Shown here one piece after another: positions 52,350-60,587 of a stretch of DNA of 64,000 nucleotides. Location: NCBI RefSeq assembly GCF_900105215.1, contig NZ_FOIP01000001.1, forward strand, positions 310,001-374,000, written 5' to 3'. Made by a program: the position numbers and the translations under genes. How positions within the stretch are numbered: position 1 is the stretch's first letter; each line of letters begins with the position of its first letter. The notes beneath the pieces are model-generated. The model worked only from the letters and a program-made list of their open reading frames with translations. It ran no database searches and was not told the DNA's origin. The stretch is from Lacrimispora sphenoides. Lineage in GTDB: Bacteria > Bacillota > Clostridia > Lachnospirales > Lachnospiraceae.

Positions 52350-52779
52350 TTCCTGTCTCCTGCTTTAAGCTGTCCAGATAGCCCTGCAGGATCAGCCCTG
52401 CCGCCACCTTATCAATGACTGCCTTGCGGTGTTCTCGTCTTACACCGCTTTCCTGTAATATTCTCTCCGATGCAACGGTCGTAAGCCGTTCATCCCATAG
52501 AATGACGGTAAGTCCAGTCCGCCTCTCCAGCATCTCTTTAAACTGTTCCGTTTTCTCGGCCCGTTCACCGGCCGTATTATTCATATTTTTCGGATAGCCA
52601 AGGACTATGGCTTCAATCTCATATTCCCGAATCAGTTCCTCAATCCGGGCACAGGTCTTTCTCAGTTTATTCTCGTCTTCTCTCGTAATTGTCTCCACTC
52701 CCTGGGCGGTTATACCAAGTAAGTCAGAAACTGCAACTCCTACAGTCTTAGAACCGTAATCAAGCCCCATAATCCTCAT
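52339..52779 (-). CDS. ruvX: Holliday junction resolvase-like RuvX / YqgF
   Basis: 146 residues from the ATG at 52779, after GGAGG; the longer frame begins at a TTG overlapping this site. RNase H fold: [19 protein letters not shown] with catalytic Asp, [26 protein letters not shown] with Glu, [16 protein letters not shown] with Asp-Glu, and [13 protein letters not shown] with the last Asp changed or shifted in ID-K-VAA. Probably a pre-16S rRNA nuclease. Part of the ireB-ruvX-yrzB synteny block. Confidence 0.94.
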   Translation of the reverse strand: MRIMGLDYGSKTVGVAVSDLLGITAQGVETITREDENKLRKTCARIEELIREYEIEAIVLGYPKNMNNTAGERAEKTEQFKEMLERRTGLTVILWDERLTTVASERILQESGVRREHRKAVIDKVAAGLILQGYLDSLKQETGNEQ

Positions 52780-52847
52780 ATTTTCCTCCAAGGTTGCTCT
52801 TTTTCCAATCTTTATGCAGCAAAAGAAAGCTGGTCCAAAGCCAACCG

Positions 52848-52895
52848 TATAAAAACAAACTGTCAGACTCCGCCTACTTCCACTTCATCTGACAG
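52848..52895 (-). terminator. Terminator or attenuator after ireB
   Basis: CTGTCAGA / TCTGACAG (52860-52867 with 52888-52895) around a 20-base loop, minus-strand tail TTTGTTTTTAT. Separates ireB from ruvX, which are otherwise usually co-transcribed. Confidence 0.65.
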
Positions 52896-52919
52896 CTAGA
52901 CTTATGATTATCCACAGCC

Positions 52920-53189
52920 TTATTTCAACTTCGTATCAATATATACTCCCATAAGTTCTTCCAGAATCTCATCCCGCTCAACTTTCATGATAAGACTTCT
53001 AGCGTTCTTATGGCTGGTAATATAAGTAGGATCTCCTGACATAATATAGCCCACGATCTGGTTAATAGGATTATAGCCCTTCTCATTAAGAGCAATATAA
53101 ACCTGTTCCAGCACCTGGCTTACATTCAGTTTATTTTCCTGCACTGCCTTGAAAAATTGCGTATTATGAATATCGCCCATGTTTCTCAC
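52920..53189 (-). CDS. ireB: IreB/ReoM-family regulatory phosphoprotein
   Basis: 89 residues, full length. [76 protein letters not shown] matches the small DUF965 family, including YxPxxQIVGYxxSGDPxYIxxxxxARxxI. These proteins are phosphorylated by the PASTA kinase and restrain peptidoglycan synthesis in low-GC Firmicutes. Lies between mtaB and ruvX. The N-terminal Thr (NTQF) is where phosphorylation occurs in relatives. Confidence 0.95.
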   Translation of the reverse strand: MRNMGDIHNTQFFKAVQENKLNVSQVLEQVYIALNEKGYNPINQIVGYIMSGDPTYITSHKNARSLIMKVERDEILEELMGVYIDTKLK

Positions 53190-53260
53190 GTCCTTTAACT
53201 GTTCTACTATATTCTAAACCAAAAGTTTGGATTCGGCAAGCCAAAAATAAATTTTGTCTC

Positions 53261-54622
53261 TCAATACTTTAAAAATGCCACCTCATCGTTCATAAGTTCC
53301 ATCAGAGTTCCCTCTATCACCATGCCCTTTAAGCCTTCTTCAAAGGGTACTGCGGCCTTCACATATTCTCTGGTGTGGCCGATCATATAATGAACGTCAT
53401 TCCACCAGAATTCCTCTTCCATAAGCACCTCGACCCTGGATCCTAACCATGACTTCCGATACTCTAAGGACATTTCCTTTTCCAGGCAAAGGAGGTCATT
53501 GCTGCGCTCCGCCTTTATGGATTCCGGTACCTGGTCCGGCATCACTGCCGCCCTGGTGCCGTTTCTTTTGGAATATTTAAAAACATGCATCTCATAGAAC
53601 TGAACATTTTTCAAATATTCTTTTGTCACCTGGAAATCTTCGGAGCGTTCTCCCGGGAATCCTACGATCACATCTGTGGTAATGGCAGGATTTTCAAATA
53701 CCTTCCGCAAAATCTGACAGCGGTTTAAATAGTCCTCAGTAGTATAATGGCGGTTCATCCGCTTTAAGGTATTATCACATCCGCTTTGAAGGGATAAGTG
53801 GAAATGGGGGCATATTTTATGAAGTCCTGCAAGTTCTGACGCAAACTCCTCAGTCACGATCCTGGGCTCTAAGGAACCTAGACGGATCCGCTTTAATCCT
53901 TCCACATCGTGAATGCTTTTAATCAGATCCAGAAGAGTAAGCCGTTCTTCCTCAGGAAAATCCTTTCCATAGGAGCTTAAGTGAATTCCTGTTAGTACAA
54001 TCTCCTGATAACCGGAAGTGGTCAGACGTTTTACTTCTTCCACCACCTCATCGGGCTTCCGGCTTCTCACTCGTCCCCTGGTATATGGTATGATGCAGTA
54101 GCTGCAAAACTGGTTGCAGCCATCCTGGACCTTGATAAATGCTCTGGTATGGTCTGAAATCTTATCAATGGACAGATTCTCGTACTCCATCGTGTCATTG
54201 ATATCAATAACCGTTTCCACCGCTTCATCAGGCGCAGCGGTCTGACCGAAGGCTATTTCTTCTTCCGGCTTCTTCTTTTGGGCAAAGTAGTCTTCCAGAA
54301 TAGAAACCAGCTCGGTTTTTTTATTGTTGCCAACGACCAGATCCACCGCTTCATCCTTTTTAAGTTCTTCTCCCGCTGCCTGGACGTAGCATCCTGCTGC
54401 CACGACCACTGCCTCCGGATTCATCTTCTTTGCCCTGTGAAGCATCTGCCTGGATTTACGGTCCGCGATATTCGTTACGGAGCATGTATTAATGATATAA
54501 ACATCTGCCCCTTCCGCAAAAGGAACGATCTCATATCCGGCGTTTTCAAGAAGCTGCTGCATGGCTTCTGTTTCATAGGAATTAACCTTGCATCCTAGAT
54601 TATGCAGGGCTGCCTTTTTCAT
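53261..54622 (-). CDS. mtaB: tRNA t6A37 methylthiotransferase MtaB
   Basis: 453 residues. N-terminal UPF0004 domain with three cluster Cys: HNLGCKVNSYE, INTCSVTN and VAAGCYVQ. The radical SAM CxxxCxxC motif is DGCNQFCSYCIIPYTRGRVRSRK. A TRAM domain ends it (SRVEVLMEEEFWWNDVHYMIGHTREYVKAAVP). Adds methylthio at t6A37 of tRNAs reading ANN codons. KVNSYE marks the MtaB rather than MiaB or RimO branch. First gene of the block read toward ireB and ruvX; divergent from the HPr-like gene. Confidence 0.94.
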   Translation of the reverse strand: MKKAALHNLGCKVNSYETEAMQQLLENAGYEIVPFAEGADVYIINTCSVTNIADRKSRQMLHRAKKMNPEAVVVAAGCYVQAAGEELKKDEAVDLVVGNNKKTELVSILEDYFAQKKKPEEEIAFGQTAAPDEAVETVIDINDTMEYENLSIDKISDHTRAFIKVQDGCNQFCSYCIIPYTRGRVRSRKPDEVVEEVKRLTTSGYQEIVLTGIHLSSYGKDFPEEERLTLLDLIKSIHDVEGLKRIRLGSLEPRIVTEEFASELAGLHKICPHFHLSLQSGCDNTLKRMNRHYTTEDYLNRCQILRKVFENPAITTDVIVGFPGERSEDFQVTKEYLKNVQFYEMHVFKYSKRNGTRAAVMPDQVPESIKAERSNDLLCLEKEMSLEYRKSWLGSRVEVLMEEEFWWNDVHYMIGHTREYVKAAVPFEEGLKGMVIEGTLMELMNDEVAFLKY

Positions 54623-54681
54623 CTTGTTTTCTCCTATCTAAATAATCCTTTTATTTTCAGTATTTTCATGTAAAATTACCA

Positions 54682-54710
54682 TTGACTTTTGTACAATATA
54701 TCAGTAGTAT
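54682..54710 (+). promoter_or_regulatory. Promoter of the HPr-like gene
   Basis: TTGACT (54682-54687), 17-bp spacer, TAGTAT (54705-54710), about 70 bp before the ATG. Confidence 0.7.
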
Positions 54711-54782
54711 TGAAGTGATTAAGGGTCGGTTCCAGAGCGGTCCCTCATTAAATAAAAGAGCTCACTCAAGGAGGTTTTTCAC

Positions 54783-55016
54783 ATGAAAACAGTTCGTATA
54801 TCTTTAAATTCCATCGATAAAGTAAAATCTTTTGTAAATGATTTAACAAAGTTTGATACTGATTTTGATCTTGTTTCCGGCAGATACGTAATTGACGCAA
54901 AGTCTATTATGGGCATCTTCAGCCTGGATCTTTCCAAACCCATTGATTTAAATATCCACTCTGAAAATAATGCTGATGAAATCTTAAACGTTTTATCTCC
55001 ATACATTGTAGATTAA
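54783..55016 (+). CDS. HPr-like protein lacking the phosphorylatable His (Crh-like)
   Basis: 77 residues, preceded by AAGGAGG. The HPr fold is recognisable by YVIDAKSIMGIFSLDLSKPIDL, where AKSIMGI corresponds to the Ser46 region of HPr. The His15 segment (usually GLHARPA) is replaced by ISLNSIDKVKSFV, with no His, so it cannot pass phosphate in the PTS. In Bacillus, Crh has the same arrangement (Ser46 kept, His15 lost) and works as a co-repressor with CcpA. Single gene with its own promoter and terminator. Crh-like function is inference. Confidence 0.83.
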   Translation: MKTVRISLNSIDKVKSFVNDLTKFDTDFDLVSGRYVIDAKSIMGIFSLDLSKPIDLNIHSENNADEILNVLSPYIVD

Positions 55017-55024
55017 GAATCAGC

Positions 55025-55061
55025 CGTTCGATCAGCCGTCAGGTGAATCGGACTTCTTTAA
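55025..55061 (+). repeat. Family B intergenic repeat, copy 2
   Basis: CGTTCGATCAGCC-GTCA-GGTGAATCG-GACTTCTTTAA, immediately after the HPr-like stop codon and before its terminator. Same layout as the copy at 48589 with paired-base changes. Confidence 0.65.
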
Positions 55062-55068
55062 TGTCTTT

Positions 55069-55117
55069 CGGGGCCCGGCCTTTTCCAAAAGGAGCCGGAC
55101 CCCGATTTTATTTTTTT
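55069..55117 (+). terminator. Terminator after the HPr-like gene
   Basis: CGGGGCCCGGC (55069-55079) pairs with GCCGGACCCCG (55094-55104), loop includes CCTTTTCCAAAAGG, then ATTTTATTTTTTT. Confidence 0.9.
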
Positions 55118-56294
55118 AACACCAAACCTTTTCCACCGTGCTTATGGCCGTTTCAACCAGTTCGCCGATCTTTTCCTCTAACTTTTCCTCTGACCGTTCG
55201 ATCATCTTCAAACTCGGTTTTGTCACCGGATGCTTTGCCACAAAAATGGTACAGCAGTCCTCAAAGGGAAGCACGGAAGTCTCATAGGTACCGATCTTTT
55301 CCGATACATCCACAATTTCCTGCTTGTCAAAGCCAATGACAGGACGGAATACCGGCATAGTGGTGGCAGCATCCGTAGCAGCCAGAGACTGCATGGTCTG
55401 GGAAGCCACCTGTCCGATGCTCTCTCCTGTTATGAGTGCCATGGATCCACTCTCCTCTGCCAGACGCTCCGCAATTTTCATCATATAACGTCTCATGATG
55501 ATGGTAAGCTCCTCATGAGGGCATTTGTCATAAATGTACAGCTGGATGTCCGTAAAATTCACAATATGAAGGCGAATCGGCCCGGAATATTTAGAAACCA
55601 GCTTAGCTAAATCGATTACCTTCTGTTTGGCACGCTCACTGGTATATGGCGGAGCATGGAAGTAGACAGCATCGATCTTAACCCCGCGCTTTGCGATCAT
55701 ATACCCTGCCACCGGGCTGTCAATACCACCGGATAAAAGAAGCATGGCTTTTCCATTGGTTCCCACCGGCATGCCGCCAGGACCTGGAATGACATGGGAG
55801 TAGATATTGATCTTATTGCGGACTTCCACATGAAGCATCACATCCGGCTTATGGACATCTACCTTTGTCTCGGGAAACGCGTTAAGAATCAATTCTCCCA
55901 AATCCCGGTTGATCTGTTCAGAATTTACCGGATATTTCTTATTTCCTCTGCGGGCATTGACCTTAAAGGTGAAATTCTTATCCTCGTAGAATTCATCTAC
56001 ATAAGACTGCACCTGTTTCTTTAAATCCTCGTATCCATTGTCATCCACCTGAACCATAGGGCAGATGGCGGCAATGCCGAAGATACATTTAAACGCTTCT
56101 ATGACCTCATCAAAATCATATTCTGACTCTGCATTTACATAAATACGTCCTGATTCCTTGGAAACTATAAAATCGCCATCCACCCTCTTTAAGGAGTGGC
56201 GGATCTGAGTCACCAGGGCATCCTCGAACAGATAACGGTTCTTTCCTTTAACCCCGATTTCTGCATATTTAATTAAAAATGATTGATATTGCAT
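55116..56294 (-). CDS. thiI: tRNA 4-thiouridine synthetase / thiamine sulfur carrier enzyme ThiI
   Basis: 392 residues. N-terminal ferredoxin-like and THUMP domains (to about 165), including ARRGNKKYPVNSEQINRDLGELI. PP-loop ATPase motif MLLLSGGIDSPVAGYMIAKRG, then LITGESIGQVASQTMQSL and the catalytic Cys in FEDCCTIF. Short form without the rhodanese extension of E. coli, as usual in Firmicutes. Makes s4U8 in tRNA with sulfur from a cysteine desulfurase, which is the gene directly upstream (56370). Ribosome binding site provided by the family A repeat tail. Confidence 0.95.
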   Translation of the reverse strand: MQYQSFLIKYAEIGVKGKNRYLFEDALVTQIRHSLKRVDGDFIVSKESGRIYVNAESEYDFDEVIEAFKCIFGIAAICPMVQVDDNGYEDLKKQVQSYVDEFYEDKNFTFKVNARRGNKKYPVNSEQINRDLGELILNAFPETKVDVHKPDVMLHVEVRNKINIYSHVIPGPGGMPVGTNGKAMLLLSGGIDSPVAGYMIAKRGVKIDAVYFHAPPYTSERAKQKVIDLAKLVSKYSGPIRLHIVNFTDIQLYIYDKCPHEELTIIMRRYMMKIAERLAEESGSMALITGESIGQVASQTMQSLAATDAATTMPVFRPVIGFDKQEIVDVSEKIGTYETSVLPFEDCCTIFVAKHPVTKPSLKMIERSEEKLEEKIGELVETAISTVEKVWC

Positions 56295-56300
56295 CTGTTA

Positions 56301-56353
56301 TCCTTCCTCTTTCCTGCCCGTGATTTTGGGGCATAAAGGTATACCCGAAGGGT
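56301..56353 (-). repeat. Family A intergenic repeat before thiI
   Basis: Minus strand: ACCCTTCGGGTATACCTTTA, then GCCCC-loop-GGGC hairpin and GGAAAGAGGAAGGA. Near-consensus copy, 7 bases from the ATG. Confidence 0.8.
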
Positions 56354-56369
56354 ATTTTTTTCTGTAATC

Positions 56370-57524
56370 TCAGCCTCTCTGATACCGCCTTAAAACAGGC
56401 AAAAGCTCCTTAAGTACATCAATGCAGTAATCTACTTCCTCTTTGTTATTATAAACCCCGAAGCTGAACCGCAGCGTGGAATCCAAAAGCTCAGGTTTAA
56501 CACCGATTCCCTTTAATGTTCCGCTGACAGCCGGATGGTTTGAAGAGCAGGCAGACCCGGAGGACACGTAAATGTCCTTATCTTCCAGAGCATGCAAAAG
56601 CACTTCGCTTCGGACTCCTAAAAAGCTTGCGCTGACGATCTGAGGCGCTGACAAATCGCCGGGCAGGCTGTTTACCGTAACGCCGTCGATCTCCGAAAGC
56701 CTGCCTATCATATAATCTTTAAGAGCGATCATGGACTGCATCTTCTCTCCATGATCCGTGTACATCATTTTAGCCGCCACTCCCATGCCTGCAATTCCAG
56801 GAACATTTTCCGTACCGGAACGCATACCTCTCTGCTGGCCGCCTCCATAAATCAAAGGCCTTATTTTCACCCTCTGGTCAATGTATAAAAATCCAACGCC
56901 TTTTGGTCCATGTATCTTATGGGCGCTGACAGATAAAAGATCAATCCCCTGGCGCTTTGGACGGATGACAAACTTTCCGTAAGCCTGAATGGCATCCACA
57001 TGAAACAGGATGGACGGATTCTTCTTTTTTATGATCTTTGAAATGGCTTCGATGGGTTCCACCGCACCGATTTCATTATTTACATACATGATGGAAACCA
57101 GAATGGTTTCCGGACGGATTGCCGCCTCCAGCTCTTCCAGACGGATATGTCCATGGGCATCTACAGGAAGGTAAGTCACCGAAAAGCCCTGTTCCTCTAA
57201 AAATGCCAGAGGATTATATACTGAGGCATGTTCTATGCCGGTGCTGATGATGTGGTTTCCCTCCCTTTTATTGGCCATAGCAGTCTCAATCAGGGCCATA
57301 TTGTTGGATTCTGAACCGCCGGAGGTGAAAACGATCTCCTTTGGAGCAACTTTTAAGGTCCCGGCTATGATCTCCGCTGCTTCCTTAATATACTGTTCCG
57401 CTTCCATTCCCCTTTTATGCTTGGCGGAAGGATTCCCGTAGTCCTCCGTCATGATTTTTACAACAATATCTCTTACCGGTTCCAACACTCTGGTCGTCGC
57501 CGAATTATCAAAATAAGCTTCCAT
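56370..57524 (-). CDS. Cysteine desulfurase (IscS/NifS family)
   Basis: 384 residues from the ATG at 57524; a longer frame reads through a family A repeat. MEAYFDNSATTRVLEPV starts it. SGGSESNNMALIETAM, the PLP Lys in LLSVSAHKIHGPKGVGFLYI, and the catalytic Cys loop SSGSACSSNHPAVSGTLKGIGV are all visible. Loop length resembles group I/NifS-type. With thiI directly downstream it should deliver persulfide sulfur for tRNA thiolation, as NifZ does in Bacillus. It may also feed Fe-S assembly. Confidence 0.94.
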   Translation of the reverse strand: MEAYFDNSATTRVLEPVRDIVVKIMTEDYGNPSAKHKRGMEAEQYIKEAAEIIAGTLKVAPKEIVFTSGGSESNNMALIETAMANKREGNHIISTGIEHASVYNPLAFLEEQGFSVTYLPVDAHGHIRLEELEAAIRPETILVSIMYVNNEIGAVEPIEAISKIIKKKNPSILFHVDAIQAYGKFVIRPKRQGIDLLSVSAHKIHGPKGVGFLYIDQRVKIRPLIYGGGQQRGMRSGTENVPGIAGMGVAAKMMYTDHGEKMQSMIALKDYMIGRLSEIDGVTVNSLPGDLSAPQIVSASFLGVRSEVLLHALEDKDIYVSSGSACSSNHPAVSGTLKGIGVKPELLDSTLRFSFGVYNNKEEVDYCIDVLKELLPVLRRYQRG

Positions 57525-57535
57525 ATATGGCTCGT

Positions 57536-57572
57536 TCCTTTCCTCTTCCCTGTCCATGCTTTTTGGAAAGTG
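57536..57572 (-). repeat. Family A intergenic repeat before the cysteine desulfurase gene
   Basis: Minus strand: TTTCCAAAAAGCATGGACAG, then GGAAGAGGAAAGGA. The left arm is eroded (TCCA instead of TGTCCA). The purine tail reads into the start of the desulfurase gene. Confidence 0.6.
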
Positions 57573-57583
57573 CCCACCCCCTG

Positions 57584-58321
57584 TCAGTCTTCCAGCTGGA
57601 AGGCCAGTACAGATACAATGGCAAGGCCGGCGGTTTCCGTCCTCAGGATCCGTTTCCCAAGGGTAATCAGTTTTGCTCCGAAATTCTTTGCAAGCTCCAT
57701 TTCAGAATCCTCAAAGCCTCCCTCCGGTCCGATAAATATCCCCGCGCTCATTCCCGGCTTAATGGCTGACAGAATATCCTTCGTCTCCGCCATATCCTTT
57801 GCGTGTTCAAACGGGATGACCGTTATATCAAGATCCTTTGCAAAGGTAAGGGCCTCCTGAAAGGTCATGACACCGGTGACCTCCGGTATGATAAGCCGCT
57901 TAGACTGCTTGGCTGCGCTTTCTGATACCGCCATCCAGCGGCGAAGCTTTGATTCTTCTTTCTTTTTATCCAACCGCACCACAGCCCGTTTGGTCTGTAC
58001 CGGAATGATCTGGTATACGCCAAGTTCCACAGCCTTCTGGATAATTAACTCCATTTTATCACCCTTTGGCAGTCCCTGAAACAGGTAGAGCCTGGCGGGA
58101 AGCTCAGCGCCTCCCTCATCTACAGACAGGATTTTGGCCGTAACTTCCAGAGAAGCCGCTTCCAGAATCTCACACAGATAATCTTTGTCTATGCCATTGC
58201 TGATTAAAACCTGTTCTCCGGCACCCATCCGCAGGACATTCTTAATATGATTCACATCCGGTCCCGTGATCCGGATTGTCTCTGCTCCGATTTGATCCGG
58301 ATTAACAAAAAAGTGATACAT
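57584..58321 (-). CDS. rsmE: 16S rRNA m3U1498 methyltransferase RsmE
   Basis: 245 residues from the ATG at 58321; the longer frame has 17 additional codons overlapping prmA. N-terminal PUA-like: MYHFFVNPDQIGAETIRITGPDVNHIKNVLRM. The SPOUT knot: YLFQGLPKGDKMELIIQKAVELGVYQIIPVQTKRAVV, AGIFIGPEGGFEDSEMELAKNFGAKLITLGKRILRTETA. Directly follows prmA, the standard Firmicute pair (also dnaJ-prmA-rsmE in many genomes; dnaJ is 2 kb away here). Confidence 0.96.
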   Translation of the reverse strand: MYHFFVNPDQIGAETIRITGPDVNHIKNVLRMGAGEQVLISNGIDKDYLCEILEAASLEVTAKILSVDEGGAELPARLYLFQGLPKGDKMELIIQKAVELGVYQIIPVQTKRAVVRLDKKKEESKLRRWMAVSESAAKQSKRLIIPEVTGVMTFQEALTFAKDLDITVIPFEHAKDMAETKDILSAIKPGMSAGIFIGPEGGFEDSEMELAKNFGAKLITLGKRILRTETAGLAIVSVLAFQLED

Positions 58322-58341
58322 CCTTTTCCCCGTTCCTCTTC

Positions 58342-59298
58342 CTATTTCTTCCTGACTGTTATAGAAACCCATTCGCCCTGATAAGTGGTTTCCACAAGCT
58401 CAAAGGCTTCATTTTCCTCAAATGCTTTCTTCACAGCCTCTTCCTTCATGTTAATGATACCGGAAGTAATGAAAATAGCGTCTTTTTTCATGTGGACTGA
58501 AATTTCCTTCTGAAGAAGGATGATGATGTCTGCCAGAATATTAGCTACCACTACATCGTATTTTTCAAAGCCTGCTTTCTCCTGTACCGCCCTGTCATCA
58601 ATAATATTGCCCTGTAATACTAAAAACTTGTCCATAGGGATATCATTGGCTTCCATATTTTCCTTAACAGCAATAATGGCATTTTCATCAAGGTCTGTTC
58701 CAAATACTTCTTTGGCACCCAGCTTTAAGGCAGTGATTCCCAGAATGCCGCTTCCGGTTCCCACGTCAAGGAGGGTTGTCTCCGGAGTAATATATTTTTG
58801 CAGCTGACGGATACAAAGCTGGGTCGTCTCATGCTGTCCGGTTCCAAAGGCAGTTCCCGGATCGATCTCGATCAAAAGCTTGTCCTTGTGCTCCTCCGGG
58901 ATCTCCTCCCAGGTAGGTTTGATCAGGATATCATCCACGGTAAACGGCTTAAAATACTGTTTCCAGTTATTAATCCAGTCCTTATCCTCGGTCTCACCGG
59001 ACGCAATGGTGCATTCCCCTAAATCCGTGAACATGGAAAGTTCCAAAAGCCCTTCTTCCACACGTTTTAACATGCCTTCGATGTCAGAATCCGGCTCCAG
59101 ATAGAAGCTGACCTTTGCAACGCCCTCATCGGGCGGAAGCTCCGGCAGAATGTCGATAAACATTCCTTTTGTCTCCGCCTCCGTAAGAGGGATGTTATCT
59201 TCTATTTCAATACCTTCTATTCCGATTTCATCAAACATGCTGCTGACCAAATCCACGGCTTCTGTCGTGGTGGTCAGTGTAAATTTTCTCCATTTCAT
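58342..59298 (-). CDS. prmA: Ribosomal protein L11 methyltransferase PrmA
   Basis: 318 residues. N-terminal substrate-recognition domain (1-100) begins MKWRKFTLTTTTEAVDLVSSMFDEIGIEGIEIED. The SAM domain has PGTAFGTGQHETTQLCIRQLQ, TLLDVGTGSGILGITALKLGAKEVFGTDLDENAI and VVANILADIIILL (motif IV-like NILA). Trimethylates L11 residues. Between TSUP and rsmE genes on the minus strand. Confidence 0.95.
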   Translation of the reverse strand: MKWRKFTLTTTTEAVDLVSSMFDEIGIEGIEIEDNIPLTEAETKGMFIDILPELPPDEGVAKVSFYLEPDSDIEGMLKRVEEGLLELSMFTDLGECTIASGETEDKDWINNWKQYFKPFTVDDILIKPTWEEIPEEHKDKLLIEIDPGTAFGTGQHETTQLCIRQLQKYITPETTLLDVGTGSGILGITALKLGAKEVFGTDLDENAIIAVKENMEANDIPMDKFLVLQGNIIDDRAVQEKAGFEKYDVVVANILADIIILLQKEISVHMKKDAIFITSGIINMKEEAVKKAFEENEAFELVETTYQGEWVSITVRKK

Positions 59299-59307
59299 AG
59301 CAATTCC

Positions 59308-60054
59308 CTATCCTTTTATAATTTTGATAAACAGACACAAAAGCACCACTAAAACCACCGGGCGCACAATCTTTAATCCATTTTTTACTACAAGGCCCGA
59401 TCCGATATAATGGCCTGCTATGCAGAAAAGTCCTGATGCCAGTCCTAAGGGGATCAAAACCTTTCCATTTATTAAAAAAGTCGCCAATGCTGCAATATTG
59501 GAGGACAGGTTAATCACTTTCGTAGTGCCTGATGCGCTCCTGACATCCATTTTGGCAAATCCGGTTAAAATCAGCAGTAAAAAGGTTCCCGTACCTGGTC
59601 CGTAAAAGCCGTCATAGCATCCGATGACCAGTGCTGCACATATGCTGATCAAAAGCATCTTTTTTTCAGGCAGGCTGCTGATCTCCTCCTGATCTCCCAG
59701 GTTTTTATTCTTAAGAACATAAAAGGCAACAACCGGAAGCACCGCCAGCATCATGCCCTTTAATAGCCGCTCACTGGCAAGCATGGATAAGTGCGCTCCG
59801 ATCACAGAACCAACCACAGCAAAAAGTGCGGCAAGCAGAGACAGCTTTACTTTAATATAGCCGCCCTTTGCGTATCTTGCCGTAGAAATCACAGTTCCCA
59901 TGGTGGAACCCAGTTTATTGGTACCAATGGCCAAATGAGGAGGTACCCCTGCTGCCAGATATGCCGGGAGGGATATAAGTCCTCCGCCCCCTGCAATAGA
60001 ATCCACAAAACCCGCAAGAAAAACAAGAGGGCACACGATCAAATATTGGTACAT
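59308..60054 (-). CDS. TSUP-family (TauE/SafE) sulfite/anion exporter
   Basis: 248 residues, about eight hydrophobic segments. LVFLAGFVDSIAGGGGLISLPAYLAAGVPPHLAIGTNKLGSTMGT is the family signature, and GCYDGFYGPGTGTFLLLIL the second-half counterpart, showing the internal duplication. Relatives move sulfite, sulfoacetate or other organic-sulfur anions. It ends ten bp before prmA but the functional link is probably only positional. Confidence 0.9.
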   Translation of the reverse strand: MYQYLIVCPLVFLAGFVDSIAGGGGLISLPAYLAAGVPPHLAIGTNKLGSTMGTVISTARYAKGGYIKVKLSLLAALFAVVGSVIGAHLSMLASERLLKGMMLAVLPVVAFYVLKNKNLGDQEEISSLPEKKMLLISICAALVIGCYDGFYGPGTGTFLLLILTGFAKMDVRSASGTTKVINLSSNIAALATFLINGKVLIPLGLASGLFCIAGHYIGSGLVVKNGLKIVRPVVLVVLLCLFIKIIKG

Positions 60055-60587
60055 AGGCTGTTTCCTTTCCTTGGCATCCGGGAACCGGACTTTCTCATTA
60101 TAGTATATGAACGTTTTGCTCTCAGTTTTAAATCACAAGATATCATAACATACAATGAAATCGCTTGCAAGCGTCTAACATGTACGAAATTTGAAGGGTT
60201 ATTTCGTAATTTATAAAAAAAAAATTTTTTTTAAAAAAGATGCAATAAAAACTGATGCTGTTGCATTAACTAATTGAACGGATGAAAATAACTTTTGTTT
60301 CGTTCCGATCGCAAGGGCAAAAAAATATCAAGTAAACGAAATTCCTTGATGCATTACACCCCATCACACCCGCCTGAGCGATTGGAATTGGAACAGGAAC
60401 TATTTTCACAAATTACAAAGCAAAAATTTTTGTAATGAAAACAGGGGACGCACCTCATGGCCGATGCATTTCAGCCGTGTGGTGCGTCCTTTGTTTTTTA
60501 TGTGAAAAACTTTCTCAGTTCTCCATAATGAGAAAAAGGTACAGCAGAAAACTTCCGCCATACCTCTTAAAAACCATTCAATCAAGT
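60055..60587. other. 533-bp gap without a recognisable gene
   Basis: Promoter region of the TSUP gene on the left, then a very A/T-rich stretch (A-run/T-run at about 60210-60240) and an inverted repeat ATTACAAA..TTTTGTAAT near 60412-60436. It ends in a strong hairpin with a plus-strand T tract, although no plus-strand gene precedes it. A small RNA transcribed from about 60250 to 60495 is conceivable. No ORF with a ribosome binding site was seen. Confidence 0.4.
60443..60495. terminator. Terminator-like hairpin, plus-strand T tract
   Basis: GGACGCACC pairs with GGTGCGTCC, with inner GGC/GCC pairs, followed on the plus strand by TTTGTTTTTT. On the minus strand it could also end the wall-binding-protein transcript (tail CTGTTTTC). 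Confidence 0.7.
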
